A stretch of DNA of 64,000 nt from Chroococcidiopsis sp. TS-821 (lineage in GTDB: Bacteria > Cyanobacteriota > Cyanobacteriia > Cyanobacteriales > Chroococcidiopsidaceae): assembly GCF_002939305.1 (NCBI RefSeq), contig NZ_MVDI01000001.1, positions 1,240,001-1,304,000 of the forward strand, written 5' to 3'. Under the pieces are notes generated by a model that saw nothing but the letters and a program-made list of their open reading frames with translations, had not been told where the DNA came from and searched no databases. Position 1 is the stretch's first letter; the number at the start of each line of letters is the position of its first letter. Below, piece after piece: positions 35,878-45,941 of this stretch. The position numbers and the translations under genes were made by a program.

Positions 35878-37401
35878 ATGCAGACGCTGGAAAAAACCCA
35901 TCCCAAACTACAAGAATTAAAAACCCGTCTGAGTGAAATTAACGATATTGAGTCAGCCGCATCACTGCTTTACTGGGATCAAGCAACGTATATGCCCCCA
36001 GGAGGTGCAGCCGCGCGGGGACGCCAACTTGCAACGCTACGCCACATCGCGCATACAAAATTCACCGATCCAGCCATTGGACAACTTTTAGAAGATTTAA
36101 GTTCTTATGAAAGAAGTTTACCGCCTGATTCGGACGAAGCAAGCTTAATTCGCGTCACGCGCCGCGATTACGAACGTGCTGTTAAAATTCCTGCTGACTT
36201 TACCGCACGATTTTCACAGCATTCGACTGAAACGTATGAAGTGTGGGCAAAAGCGCGGAGTGCGAATGATTTTGCGGCGGTTCAACCGTATCTCGAAAAA
36301 ACACTGGAACTGAGTCGAGAACTTGCCAATTTCTTTCCTGGTTATGAGCATATCGCCGATCCGTTGATTGCGGAAGCGGATTATGGCATGAAAGCAACTA
36401 GCGTTAGAGAACTATTTGCTGAATTACGCCAGCAACTTGTACCAATTGTGGAAGCGATTTCCGCACAGCCTGTGACAGATGCTTCGTGTTTGCATCAGCA
36501 TTTTCCTGAAGCCGAACAAATCGCGTTTAGCTTGAAGGTAATTGAGAAACTCGGCTACGACTTTCAGCGAGGTCGACAAGATAAAACGTTGCATCCGTTT
36601 ATGACAAAGTTCTCGACGGGTGACGTGCGGATTACGACGCGGATTCGCGAAAATGATTTGAATGAAGGGCTATTTAGTACAATTCATGAAACAGGTCATG
36701 CGTTGTACGAGCAAGGTGTGAATCGCGATTTTGAAGCAACGCCGTTAGCGGGTGGAACTTCTTCAGGCGTTCATGAAAGTCAATCGCGATTGTGGGAAAA
36801 CATGGTGGGGCGCAGTCGTCCTTTTTGGAAGTTTTTCTATCCGCAATTGCAAGCGCAGTTTCCACAACAACTAGGTGATGTTTCTTTGGAGACGTTTTAT
36901 CGGGCGATTAATAAAGTTGAGCGATCGCTGATTCGCACCGATGCGGATGAAGTTACTTACAACCTGCACGTAATGATTCGCTTCGACTTAGAGTTGCAAC
37001 TTCTCGAAGGAACTTTAGCTGTCCGCGATTTGCCGCAAGCATGGAACGAGCGCTATCGTAGTGACTTGGGTATCGTACCACCAAACGACTCTAATGGTGT
37101 TTTACAAGATGTTCATTGGTATGGTGGCGCGATCGGGGGAATGTTTCAAGGTTATACACTTGGTAACTTGATGAGTGCGCAATTTTTTCAAGCCGCGTTA
37201 CAAGCCCATCCCCACATTTCTACGGAAATTGAGCAAGGTAATTTTGATACATTACATAACTGGTTGAAAACAAATATCTATCAGCATGGACGTAAGTATA
37301 CTGCTGCTGAGATTGTAGAACTAGCAACAGGAAAAGCTTTGAGTATTGAGCCATTTATCAGTTACATCCAGCAAAAATTCGGCGAACTGTACTCTTTGTA
37401 A
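35878..37401 (+). CDS. Carboxypeptidase M32 (thermostable carboxypeptidase 1-like)
   Basis: A 507-residue M32 metallocarboxypeptidase, the family length. The zinc motif HETGH (His270, Glu271, His274) is intact. The later DEVTYNLHVMIRFDLE (third ligand region) and GIVPPNDSNGVLQDVHW match the family. It removes C-terminal amino acids with broad specificity in the cytosol. No signal peptide is present. The gene stands alone and is closed by a strong terminator. Confidence 0.94.
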   Translation: MQTLEKTHPKLQELKTRLSEINDIESAASLLYWDQATYMPPGGAAARGRQLATLRHIAHTKFTDPAIGQLLEDLSSYERSLPPDSDEASLIRVTRRDYERAVKIPADFTARFSQHSTETYEVWAKARSANDFAAVQPYLEKTLELSRELANFFPGYEHIADPLIAEADYGMKATSVRELFAELRQQLVPIVEAISAQPVTDASCLHQHFPEAEQIAFSLKVIEKLGYDFQRGRQDKTLHPFMTKFSTGDVRITTRIRENDLNEGLFSTIHETGHALYEQGVNRDFEATPLAGGTSSGVHESQSRLWENMVGRSRPFWKFFYPQLQAQFPQQLGDVSLETFYRAINKVERSLIRTDADEVTYNLHVMIRFDLELQLLEGTLAVRDLPQAWNERYRSDLGIVPPNDSNGVLQDVHWYGGAIGGMFQGYTLGNLMSAQFFQAALQAHPHISTEIEQGNFDTLHNWLKTNIYQHGRKYTAAEIVELATGKALSIEPFISYIQQKFGELYSL

Positions 37402-37440
37402 CAAGTAGCTCTGCACGAGTTATATTACAGTAGAATCTAG

Positions 37441-37471
37441 GCGAGACGCGCAAATGTCTCGTCTATTTTTT
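37441..37471 (+). terminator. Rho-independent terminator of the M32 carboxypeptidase
   Basis: GCGAGAC (37441-37447) pairs with GTCTCGT (37456-37462; last pair G-U), followed by CTATTTTTT. Confidence 0.82.
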
Positions 37472-37738
37472 CATTGAGTGATTACTGAAAAGGTACAAGA
37501 ATAAAGGTAAATTATTTTACCAATTAGTAGCAGCATGGCTAAAATATATTCAGTTTCTGAAACGAAATCTTGCTGAGATATAAGTTGGCGAAACATTTGT
37601 ACTAATAAAAAGTCACTTTGAATAGTGATGTTGTAGAACCACAGGCGATCGCAATATTTTTGATTTGAAATGAGTTATCGGCTGAAAATTCTGCCGTTTA
37701 GTTGCTATAAAGGTAATGTTTTAATGTAGGGAGTGCTC

Positions 37739-40159
37739 ATGTCGGAGTTAATCCAGGCTGTCATTAATAGTGAAGAGAAAAGCGATCTACGCTCGTTTGT
37801 TAGTGAAATTCGTCATCAGGAAAAGCGTTATTTATTGCGTAATGATATCTTGAGTGCTTACGCAGATTATTGTGATAAGCATCAAAAATCAGAAGATTTT
37901 ATTCAGTCCTCTAATTTAAGTAAATTGATCTACTATACACAGGAAATATTACAAGAAGATGGCAACCTGTGTTTAATTATTCGTCCCAAAATTGCCAGTC
38001 AAGAAGTTTATCGATTGACTGAGGATCTCAATGCTGAAGAATTGAGCGTGCAAGAGCTTTTAGATGTACGCGATCGCTTCGTAAACCGCTATCATCCTAA
38101 CGAAGGTGATATCTTAGAACTAGATTTTCAGCCGTTTTACGATTACTCTCCTGCGATTCGCGATCCCAAAAATATTGGTAAAGGCGTTCAATACCTTAAC
38201 CGCTATCTATCAAGCAAACTCTTCCAAGATCCAAGACAGTGGTTAGAAAGTTTATTTAACTTTCTCCGCTTGCATCAATACGAAGGTAGCCAGCTGCTAA
38301 TTAACGGACAAATTCAATCGCAGCAACAACTTTCAGACCAAATTAAAAAAGCGCTAGCCTACGTCAGTAAATTAGATAGCGACGAACCCTACGAACAGTT
38401 TCGCTACGCACTGCAAGCGATGGGTTTTGAACCTGGTTGGGGAAATACTGCGGGTCGAGTCGCCGAAACGTTAGAAATTCTTGATGAACTCATCGATTCT
38501 CCAGACCACCAAACATTGGAAGCATTTATTTCGCGGATTCCAATGGTGTTTAAAATTGTATTAGTGTCCGCGCACGGTTGGTTTGGTCAAGAAGGAGTTT
38601 TAGGAAGACCTGATACAGGCGGTCAAGTTGTGTATGTCCTTGACCAAGCAAGAAGTTTAGAAAAACAATTACAAGAAGATACGACCCTTGCAGGCTTAGA
38701 TGTCCTCAACGTTCAACCTAAAGTTATTATCCTCACGCGGTTGATTCCTAATAGTGATGGGACTCTGTGTAACCAACGCCTAGAAAAAGTTCACGGGACA
38801 GAAAATGCGTGGATTTTGCGCGTACCGTTGCGAGAATTTAATCCTAAAGTAACGCAAAATTGGATTTCGCGCTTTGAATTTTGGCCTTATTTAGAAACGT
38901 TTGCGATTGATTCGGAAAAAGAACTGCGTTCTGAGTTGCGCGGCAATCCCGATTTGATTATTGGTAATTATACTGATGGCAATCTGGTGGCATTTTTACT
39001 TGCGCGACGGATGAAGGTGACGCAGTGTAATATTGCTCACGCGTTGGAAAAGTCGAAGTACTTATTTAGTAACTTATACTGGCAAGATCTAGAAGATAAA
39101 TACCATTTCTCCTTGCAATTCACTGCTGATTTAATTGCGATGAACGCAGCGAATTTTATCATCAGCAGCACATATCAAGAAATTGTTGGGACACCTGATA
39201 GTGTAGGACAGTACGAGTCGTACAAGTGCTTTACGATGCCAGAGTTGTATCACGTTGTCAGTGGTATTGAGTTATTCAGCCCTAAATTCAACGTTGTACC
39301 GCCTGGGGTGAATGAGACATACTATTTCCCGTATTCGCGGTGGGAAGATCGTGTCGAAAGCGATCGCGCCCGCCTAGAAGAAATGCTGTTTACCCAAGAA
39401 GATTCGAGTCAAATCTTTGGTAAACTTGACGACCCAAGCAAGCGCCCAATTTTTTCGATGGCGCGTCTTGACCGCATTAAAAACTTGACGGGTTTAGCAG
39501 AATGTTTTGGTAAAAGCCCAGAACTACAAGAACATTGTAATTTAATCTTAGTTGCAGGTAAATTACGCGTCGAAGAGTCCAGCGACAACGAAGAACGCGA
39601 CGAAATTGAGAAGCTTTACCGCATTATTGACCAATACAATTTATATGGTAAGTTTCGCTGGTTAGGGGTACGCCTTTCTAAAACTGACTCCGGTGAAATT
39701 TATCGCGTCATTGCCGATCGCCAAGGTATTTTTGTGCAACCAGCATTATTCGAGGCGTTTGGTTTAACGATTCTCGAAGCGATGATTTCCGGATTACCAA
39801 CATTTGCGACGCAGTTTGGCGGTCCCCTCGAAATTATTAACGACAAAGTGAATGGCTTCTACATTAATCCGACACACTTAGAAGAAACCGCCGAGAAAAT
39901 TCTCGATTTCGTTACCAAATGCGAACAAAATCCCAACTATTGGTACGAGATTTCTACGCGGGCGATGGATCGCGTTTACAGCACCTATACGTGGAAGATC
40001 CACACGACAAGGCTACTATCTTTGGCGCGAATCTACGGTTTTTGGAACTTTATTTCCAAGGAAAACCGCGAGGATTTGTTACGCTACATTGAGGCAATAT
40101 TTTATCTGATTTACAAGCCGAGAGCGAAACAGTTGTTAGAGCAACACATGCATCGTTAG
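37739..40159 (+). CDS. susA: Sucrose synthase
   Basis: An 806-residue GT4/GT-B enzyme, full length for SuS. The N-terminal half (MSELIQAVINSEEKSDLRSF) is the cellular-targeting/EPBD-type region. The GT-B core starts around residue 275 (KIVLVSAHGWFGQEGVLGRPDTGGQVVYVLDQ). The nucleotide-sugar donor site is at EAFGLTILEAM near 680. It reversibly cleaves sucrose with UDP or ADP to fructose and NDP-glucose, feeding glycogen or polysaccharide synthesis. The ATG at 37739 is preferred over a GTG six nt upstream because GGGAG lies just before it. Cyanobacterial SuS is mostly in filamentous and some unicellular lineages. Confidence 0.95.
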   Translation: MSELIQAVINSEEKSDLRSFVSEIRHQEKRYLLRNDILSAYADYCDKHQKSEDFIQSSNLSKLIYYTQEILQEDGNLCLIIRPKIASQEVYRLTEDLNAEELSVQELLDVRDRFVNRYHPNEGDILELDFQPFYDYSPAIRDPKNIGKGVQYLNRYLSSKLFQDPRQWLESLFNFLRLHQYEGSQLLINGQIQSQQQLSDQIKKALAYVSKLDSDEPYEQFRYALQAMGFEPGWGNTAGRVAETLEILDELIDSPDHQTLEAFISRIPMVFKIVLVSAHGWFGQEGVLGRPDTGGQVVYVLDQARSLEKQLQEDTTLAGLDVLNVQPKVIILTRLIPNSDGTLCNQRLEKVHGTENAWILRVPLREFNPKVTQNWISRFEFWPYLETFAIDSEKELRSELRGNPDLIIGNYTDGNLVAFLLARRMKVTQCNIAHALEKSKYLFSNLYWQDLEDKYHFSLQFTADLIAMNAANFIISSTYQEIVGTPDSVGQYESYKCFTMPELYHVVSGIELFSPKFNVVPPGVNETYYFPYSRWEDRVESDRARLEEMLFTQEDSSQIFGKLDDPSKRPIFSMARLDRIKNLTGLAECFGKSPELQEHCNLILVAGKLRVEESSDNEERDEIEKLYRIIDQYNLYGKFRWLGVRLSKTDSGEIYRVIADRQGIFVQPALFEAFGLTILEAMISGLPTFATQFGGPLEIINDKVNGFYINPTHLEETAEKILDFVTKCEQNPNYWYEISTRAMDRVYSTYTWKIHTTRLLSLARIYGFWNFISKENREDLLRYIEAIFYLIYKPRAKQLLEQHMHR

Positions 40160-40322
40160 AGAGTAACTAATGGCTAGTAGTTAGTGAAGGAGTGGGAGAG
40201 TGGGAACGTTGTGAAGTAGGTGAGTTGTCTGAGATTGAGAAATTTAATTGCTATTCTCTCATATGCAATCATCCTACTACTCAACTACCCGCCTACCCGC
40301 CTAACCTCTGAGCCTCTTGTCT

Positions 40323-41411
40323 CTAGCCGATACCGTCGATGATTGGGTGGAAGTAGAAAGCAAGTCCTAGTACTGCGTAGGTAGCGAGCAGTAACGTCCC
40401 TTCTAGCCAATTGGAACGACCATCGGAACTTATCGAATTGGCAATAAGTACTGAGACAGCAACGGCGACGAGTTCAAAAGGATTGAAATCTAAATCCATC
40501 GGTTGACCAAGTAACCAACCAACTAACACTAGAACTGGGGCGACAAATAGCGCGATTTGTAGACTCGATCCCACAGCAACAGAAAGCGAAAGATCCATCT
40601 TGTTTTTCATCGCTACGGTAACTGCGGTAGCATGTTCAGCGGCGTTACCAATAATTGGAACCAAAATGACTCCGGTAAAAAGTGCTGTTAATCCTAGTTG
40701 TGAGGTGGCGACTTCGAGGGAATCAACTAAAAATTCTGACTCAATGGCAACTAACACGGTTGCGGTGAATAACACTCCAATCCACAGCCAGAGATTAGGC
40801 TTTGTGGTGTGTGCTTCTGCTTCGGTTTCTGCGACACCTACATCATACAGATACGAATGAGTTTTCATCGAGAACAGTAACGTGAGTGCGTAGACCAACA
40901 CCAACACTACAGCAACGGCGATTGAAAGGTTTTGGATTGTAGCTTCGGTAATACCGCTTGAGGTAATATCAACTGTAGTCGGGACTAAAATTGCAATGAC
41001 AGCTAAGTTCATTGAGGCAGCATTGACTCGCGCCACAACAGGTTGAAATTCTTGTTCTTTGTGGCGCAAGCCTCCAAGTAACATAGAAAGCCCCATCACT
41101 AAAAGCAAGTTGCCAATGATCGAACCTGTAATACTTGCTTTGACAACATCAACAAGACCTGATTTCAGCGCAATTAACGCAATAATAAGTTCAGTAGCGT
41201 TTCCAAAGGTTGCATTAAGTAATCCTCCGAGAATTGGTCCTACTACGACAGCAATTTCTTCAGTAGCAGTCCCCATCCACGCCGCTAATGGTAAAATTGC
41301 AAGTCCGGCTGTGATAAAAACTGCTAACTCACCCCACTCTAAAAAATGGGCAGCAAAAGAAATAGGGACAAATAGCAGTAGGACTGAGAATAGAATATTT
41401 TTAACTGACAT
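40323..41411 (-). CDS. cax: Calcium/proton antiporter (CaCA family, Cax)
   Basis: A 362-residue membrane protein of about eleven helices. The two inverted alpha-repeats are clear: GNATELIIALIALKSGLVDVVKASITGSIIGN and GNAAEHATAVTVAMKNKMDLSLSVAVGSSLQIA, with the ion-binding GNA-T/A-E signature in each. An acidic cytoplasmic loop (VAETEAEAHTT) separates them. It exchanges Ca2+ for H+ and in Synechocystis this family aids salt tolerance. The start ATG is at 41411. An inverted repeat lies about 25-50 nt upstream. Confidence 0.93.
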   Translation of the reverse strand: MSVKNILFSVLLLFVPISFAAHFLEWGELAVFITAGLAILPLAAWMGTATEEIAVVVGPILGGLLNATFGNATELIIALIALKSGLVDVVKASITGSIIGNLLLVMGLSMLLGGLRHKEQEFQPVVARVNAASMNLAVIAILVPTTVDITSSGITEATIQNLSIAVAVVLVLVYALTLLFSMKTHSYLYDVGVAETEAEAHTTKPNLWLWIGVLFTATVLVAIESEFLVDSLEVATSQLGLTALFTGVILVPIIGNAAEHATAVTVAMKNKMDLSLSVAVGSSLQIALFVAPVLVLVGWLLGQPMDLDFNPFELVAVAVSVLIANSISSDGRSNWLEGTLLLATYAVLGLAFYFHPIIDGIG

Positions 41412-41893
41412 TTTCTACTTTGAGCAAGGGTAATCGTTGCAATCAATGCTTGATTGCTGCAACTCGACTCTAGGATACTCGCTTTTTCCAGAGGTCAAGG
41501 AGCGGGGATCGGAGTTTAGAAAACTATCAGGAATTTTCGATAGGGTTGCTGTGTTAAGTTTTTATGTCAGTTGTAACTAAAAGTGAAGCTTTATTTAACA
41601 AATCAAAGTCTGATTGTCAAAACATTAAGATAGTCTTAAATTCAGTCGATTTATAGAGTTTAATGGCGATTGTAGAGGTTTGTTGCGGATTTAGACCTCT
41701 GGAGTGAGGCAACGCTCTCGTCGAGGTTAATAAAATACGATGATGACTGAAAAGACACTGATCTACCGCAACCAGTGCCCAGGCTCTAACTAGATCTTTT
41801 TACCCTAAATGCTGACTTGAGTATCGAGTTCGGCTGTGATGGCATCAGGTACAGCATTAGGCTCCCTTCATATTGAATTTGGATAGTATTATT
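41412..41893. other. Divergent spacer between cax and the GH57 gene
   Basis: About 480 nt. It holds an inverted repeat (GTTGCAATCAA and TTGATTGCTGCAAC, 41437-41461) near cax, and a 6-bp hairpin AGAGGT...ACCTCT (about 41675-41700). No gene, tRNA or known RNA element was recognised. Confidence 0.45.
41437..41461. promoter_or_regulatory. Inverted repeat upstream of cax, operator candidate
   Basis: GCAATCAA (41439-41446) and TTGATTGC (41450-41457) are perfect complements with a three-nt spacer, extended by GTT/CAAC-like flanks with one bulge. The position just upstream of the minus-strand cax start suits a regulator site or a leader hairpin. Inference only. Confidence 0.45.
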
Positions 41894-44524
41894 ATGATTG
41901 CTTCTTCTCAAACGGCTGGGGATCAAAGCGTTCAAGCAGGTGCTACGCGAAATCCTCTTCAGACAGCAACTGGTGTTTACGTTACGGTTCACGGTCATTT
42001 CTATCAACCACCACGCGAAAATCCTTATCTTGATGCAATTGAGCGCCAGCCGAGTGCAACACCTTTTCACGACTGGAATGAACGCATTCACTACGAATGT
42101 TATCGCCCAAATGCGTTTGCCAGAGTGTTAAACGATCGCGGTGAGATCGTGGGGATCGTTAATAATTACGAGTATTTGAGCTTTAATATTGGTCCAACGC
42201 TGATGTCGTGGTTAGAACGCTACGATGTTGAAGTTTATCAACGAATTTTAGAAGCTGACCGCAAAAGTTGCGATCGCCTCAACGGTCATGGTAATGCGAT
42301 CGCGCAGGTGTACAACCACATCATTATGCCGCTTGCCAATGAGAGAGACAAATATACGCAAATTCGTTGGGGTAAAGCAGACTTTCGTTCGCGGTTTGGA
42401 CGCGATCCCGAAGGAATGTGGTTAGCGGAAACAGCAGTAGACTACGCAACCTTAGAAGCATTAGTCGCAGAAGGCATCAAGTTTATTATTCTTGCACCAT
42501 CCCAAGCCCAGCGTTGTCGAGCGATCCCCACCGAAGATCAACCTGTGACGCAATGGCATGAAGTTGGTGGAAGTCAGATCGATCCCACACGCCCGTATCG
42601 TTGTTATCTGAAGAAAAGCGAAGAAATTACGCCGGATACTCCTTATATTGATATCTTTTTCTACGATGGTCCGATCTCGCGCGATATGGGATTTAGCGAC
42701 GTGCTATTTAATGCGCAGCACCTTGCAGGGCGAATTGGTTCAGCAGTACGCGGGGATCGCCGCCCTGCGCAGTTAATTTCGGTGGCGACGGATGGCGAAA
42801 CATTTGGTCATCACAAAGGTGGAACCGAGAAAACTTTAGCGTATGCGTTTACAGAGGAGTTTCCCCGTCGCGGATGGACAGTCACGAATTTTGCACATTA
42901 CCTCAGTTTAAACCCACCGACGTGGGAAGTTGAACTCAAGCCTGTTACTGCGTGGAGTTGCGCGCATGGTGTCGATCGCTGGCAAGATGATTGTGGCTGT
43001 GGTGGTGAAGGTGGTGTTTGGCATCAAAAATGGCGTCGTCCTTTGCGTCAAGCTTTAGATTGGTTGCGAGATCAGTTAATTAAGGTGTATGAGGAAGCTG
43101 GTAGACAGTTTTTCCGCGATCCCTGGGGTGCAAGAGATGAGTATATTCAAGTCATCCGCGATCGCTCTCCAGCAAATATCAATCGTTTTCTGTGTCGCCA
43201 TCAAACACGGAAATTGAGTGCAGCAGAACAAATCGACGCTCTACGTTTATTAGAAATGCAGCGTCACGCTTTGTTGATGTATACAAGTTGCGGTTGGTTT
43301 TTTGAAGAGATTTCCCGCCCAGAAGGAACGCAAATTTTACGCTATGCGGCGCGGGCGTTGGAATTAGCTGGAGATGTCACAGGCGTACAACTAGAAAAAG
43401 CATTTATTAAGCGGCTGACGCAAGCACCGAGTAACGTTGACTTTTTTAAACATGGTGGTGAAGTTTATCGACATTTAGTCGTTTCTGCTCAAATTAGTTT
43501 TCTGCAAGTCGCCGCACAGTACGCAATTACTTCGTTGTTCAACAACCATAAACTAGAACGCAGTCAAAATAATGGCTTCGTACCTGCTTGCAGTGTTCGC
43601 TATTCTTCACAACAGCACGTCTATTGCTACACCGCTCAACAATTAGATTACCAGTTGCAACGCATGGGGGCGTTGACGCTAGCTGTAGGACAGCTACGGT
43701 TGACTTCAGAAATTACTTGGGAAAGCGAACATTTAGTGTTTGCGGTGTTGCATTTGGGAGGCTGGGATTTTCATTGCTGCATTCAGCCTTTTAATGGACG
43801 TCGTGCTTATAGCCAGATGAAAGATAAATTGTTTGAAGCGTTGCAACAAGCAAGTGCAGCGCAGACAATTTTAGCAATGACGCAGATGTTCGGGGATCAG
43901 TCGTTTAATTTACAACATCTGTTTGCAGAAGAACGTCACAGAATTATGCGCTTGTTGAGTCAGGAAACGCTGACGCGGTTGGATCAGTTGTATACGCAAG
44001 TTTACCGCGATAATTACGGCGTAGTGATGGCATTTCATCGCGATGAATTAGCAGTACCGCAAGAATTACAAGTCGCAGCAGAAATTGCCTTGGGAAATCG
44101 CTGTTTAAATACACTGCGATCGCTGTCTGATGTGAGTGGAGTACAAGAAAGTAGTAATTATTTACTTGAACTGCAAGCGATCGCAACAGAAGCACAGCAT
44201 TTACGCTGTCGGTTAAATATTCCTGAAGGTAAGCAAATTTTAGAGCAGTTGATCGTGCGATCGCTTTGGCAATTACTGTATGACACGAATCCTGCCACAG
44301 TTGAAGTAGAGGTTCAATACTTAGAACGTTTGATTGATATCGCCTATCAGTTACAACTGGGTTGGTCTTTAGAACGCGCGCAAGAGTTGTATTTTAGCTG
44401 TTTACACAGTCAAATTCTACCTTTGTGCGAATCTAAGCAAGCTCAATTTGATTACTTGCGTCCATTACTCCAGTTAGGACAAAAGTTAGGAGTCGATGTC
44501 AGTGCTTGGTTACATCAACTTTAA
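41894..44524 (+). CDS. GH57-family glycoside hydrolase with DUF3536 domain
   Basis: An 876-residue protein. The N-terminal half is the GH57 (beta/alpha)7 barrel: VYVTVHGHFYQPPRENPYLD at the start and MWLAETAVDYATLEAL, containing the likely catalytic Glu. ATDGETFGHHKGGTEKT carries the second acidic residue. The C-terminal half is DUF3536. GH57 members include alpha-amylases, amylopullulanases and branching enzymes, so glycogen/alpha-glucan remodelling is likely, but the activity of the DUF3536 class is not established. The ATG at 41894 (MIASSQTAGDQ) is taken over a TTG seven codons earlier. It is closed by a terminator. Confidence 0.9.
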   Translation: MIASSQTAGDQSVQAGATRNPLQTATGVYVTVHGHFYQPPRENPYLDAIERQPSATPFHDWNERIHYECYRPNAFARVLNDRGEIVGIVNNYEYLSFNIGPTLMSWLERYDVEVYQRILEADRKSCDRLNGHGNAIAQVYNHIIMPLANERDKYTQIRWGKADFRSRFGRDPEGMWLAETAVDYATLEALVAEGIKFIILAPSQAQRCRAIPTEDQPVTQWHEVGGSQIDPTRPYRCYLKKSEEITPDTPYIDIFFYDGPISRDMGFSDVLFNAQHLAGRIGSAVRGDRRPAQLISVATDGETFGHHKGGTEKTLAYAFTEEFPRRGWTVTNFAHYLSLNPPTWEVELKPVTAWSCAHGVDRWQDDCGCGGEGGVWHQKWRRPLRQALDWLRDQLIKVYEEAGRQFFRDPWGARDEYIQVIRDRSPANINRFLCRHQTRKLSAAEQIDALRLLEMQRHALLMYTSCGWFFEEISRPEGTQILRYAARALELAGDVTGVQLEKAFIKRLTQAPSNVDFFKHGGEVYRHLVVSAQISFLQVAAQYAITSLFNNHKLERSQNNGFVPACSVRYSSQQHVYCYTAQQLDYQLQRMGALTLAVGQLRLTSEITWESEHLVFAVLHLGGWDFHCCIQPFNGRRAYSQMKDKLFEALQQASAAQTILAMTQMFGDQSFNLQHLFAEERHRIMRLLSQETLTRLDQLYTQVYRDNYGVVMAFHRDELAVPQELQVAAEIALGNRCLNTLRSLSDVSGVQESSNYLLELQAIATEAQHLRCRLNIPEGKQILEQLIVRSLWQLLYDTNPATVEVEVQYLERLIDIAYQLQLGWSLERAQELYFSCLHSQILPLCESKQAQFDYLRPLLQLGQKLGVDVSAWLHQL

Positions 44525-44542
44525 TCTTGTTGCAAGCAGCAG

Positions 44543-44574
44543 GGAGACTTGTATTAGTCTCCTTTTAGTTTTTT
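44543..44574 (+). terminator. Rho-independent terminator of the GH57 gene
   Basis: GGAGAC (44543-44548) pairs with GTCTCC (44557-44562), followed by TTTTAGTTTTTT. Confidence 0.85.
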
Positions 44575-44575
44575 G

Positions 44576-44794
44576 TTAGGCATTTTTGGCGCGATCGCTG
44601 TGACAATAATAAGGATATAGCCACTCACATTTCACAATGCCGTTGGTATACTTCTCGATAACAGTTCCAGCGTGAACTTCGGGAATAATATCAATACCTG
44701 CTTTTGATTTCATTTCATATAGCCACGGAAAGGCTGCTACAAGTAACGCAATAACAATTGCAATGTGTAGAAGCGTTTGCAGGTAATTTTTCAT
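44576..44794 (-). CDS. Small membrane or secreted protein, unknown function
   Basis: A 72-residue reading frame with a hydrophobic N-terminal segment (YLQTLLHIAIVIALLVAAFPWLYEM) after two lysine/asparagine residues, so it is a signal peptide or single membrane anchor. The remaining 45 residues contain two cysteines (KCEWLYPYYC) and a charged tail. The composition is protein-like and the gene fits in the gap, but no Shine-Dalgarno is seen and I recognise no family. It could be a small envelope protein. Confidence 0.5.
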   Translation of the reverse strand: MKNYLQTLLHIAIVIALLVAAFPWLYEMKSKAGIDIIPEVHAGTVIEKYTNGIVKCEWLYPYYCHSDRAKNA

Positions 44795-45167
44795 AGATCG
44801 TTGAGTTTTAATCTAATTACTGGTTTGGCGTGTCAGTTCGTTTTATGGGCGACCACCATATTAATAGAAAAGAAGCATTACTTTGTATACTTAGTAACTA
44901 AGTCAGCGATCGCCCCCGAAAATAATCAAGACTGAAGAAGGTTTTCTAAAGCACCAAGAACAATTCCTGATTCGGTAAATCGCGCTCAATATTTGCAAAT
45001 TTATATCAAAGCCGAGCGCCAATCTACAGGAAGAGTTATAGTTCCGGTCTTGGGGAATAAGCAATCTTTAACAATCGTAAATAACCAGTCTCGCAAAATC
45101 ATGCGGATATTTGAAACACAGTATGTTTCCCTTGGTGCTTTTGCTGGAGGACTGATAATTTTTACTC

Positions 45168-45935
45168 TTAAGGAACTATGGGAACCTTAGTGTTTGTAGC
45201 TTGGAAAAAGGCTTTCTTTTCAAACCCAAAAGTGTTTGCAACTAAGATATTAGGAAAACTTTGAATTTGTTGATTATAAGCTTGCACTGCTTGGTTATAT
45301 CGCATTCTTTCGACAGCTAATCGATTTTCTGTACCTGTGAGTTCGTATTGAAGATTGATAAATAATTGACTTGATTGCAATTGAGGATTGACAGTAGCAT
45401 AATTGCGGAAACGATCGATAGCTTGATTCACTTGTACTGTGGCAGCAACTTTTTCTTCAGGAGTCGTCGCTTGTAAATACGATTGACGCGATCGCACTAA
45501 TAAATTAACTAGTTCTTGTTCCTGTCTAGCATAGGCTTGAGTAACATTGACAAGATTAGGAATCAAATCAGCACGACGCTGAAGTTGATTTTCGACTTGT
45601 GCCCAAGCGGCTTCGACTCTAGAATGACTGCTAGAAATAGAGTTATAAGTCCAGATACTCCAAACACCCAAGGTAGCTACTACCCCAGCGCCAACAATAA
45701 GTAATTTTTGACGCAGATGGGCTAAATGCTGTTGTTGGTGTTGCTGTTGTTTGCGCTTTGTTTGGACGTCTAGAATGGCTTGTTGAATGAATTCAGCAGG
45801 AATGTCAACTTCTTTGCCTGCGGCGACCAACTCTGAAGCAGAATAACTTTGAGTGTAATTAGAATAATTGCGCGCAGCTAACTCTAGCACTTCTGGGGCA
45901 ATATCTTCAGGGATTCTTTTATCTTGATTGCTCAT
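45168..45935 (-). CDS. LemA family protein
   Basis: A 255-residue protein. Residues about 75-97 form a single transmembrane helix (LLIVGAGVVATLGVWSIWTYN). It is followed by the LemA helical bundle: AWAQVENQLQRRADLIPNLVN, the family hallmark, and the C-terminal YNQAVQAYNQQIQSFPN. The first 70 residues are a cytoplasmic-type extension with a Gln-rich stretch just before the helix. LemA proteins are membrane-associated and of uncertain function. The gene starts six nt after the TPM-domain gene stop, a pairing seen in many bacteria. Confidence 0.92.
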   Translation of the reverse strand: MSNQDKRIPEDIAPEVLELAARNYSNYTQSYSASELVAAGKEVDIPAEFIQQAILDVQTKRKQQQHQQQHLAHLRQKLLIVGAGVVATLGVWSIWTYNSISSSHSRVEAAWAQVENQLQRRADLIPNLVNVTQAYARQEQELVNLLVRSRQSYLQATTPEEKVAATVQVNQAIDRFRNYATVNPQLQSSQLFINLQYELTGTENRLAVERMRYNQAVQAYNQQIQSFPNILVANTFGFEKKAFFQATNTKVPIVP

Positions 45936-45941
45936 AAGCTT

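Noticed and set aside
44993-45190. Plus-strand 65-residue frame from TTG before the lemA stop
   Set aside because: No ribosome site and no recognised family, and its end overlaps the 3' end of lemA; only a late hydrophobic stretch looks protein-like.
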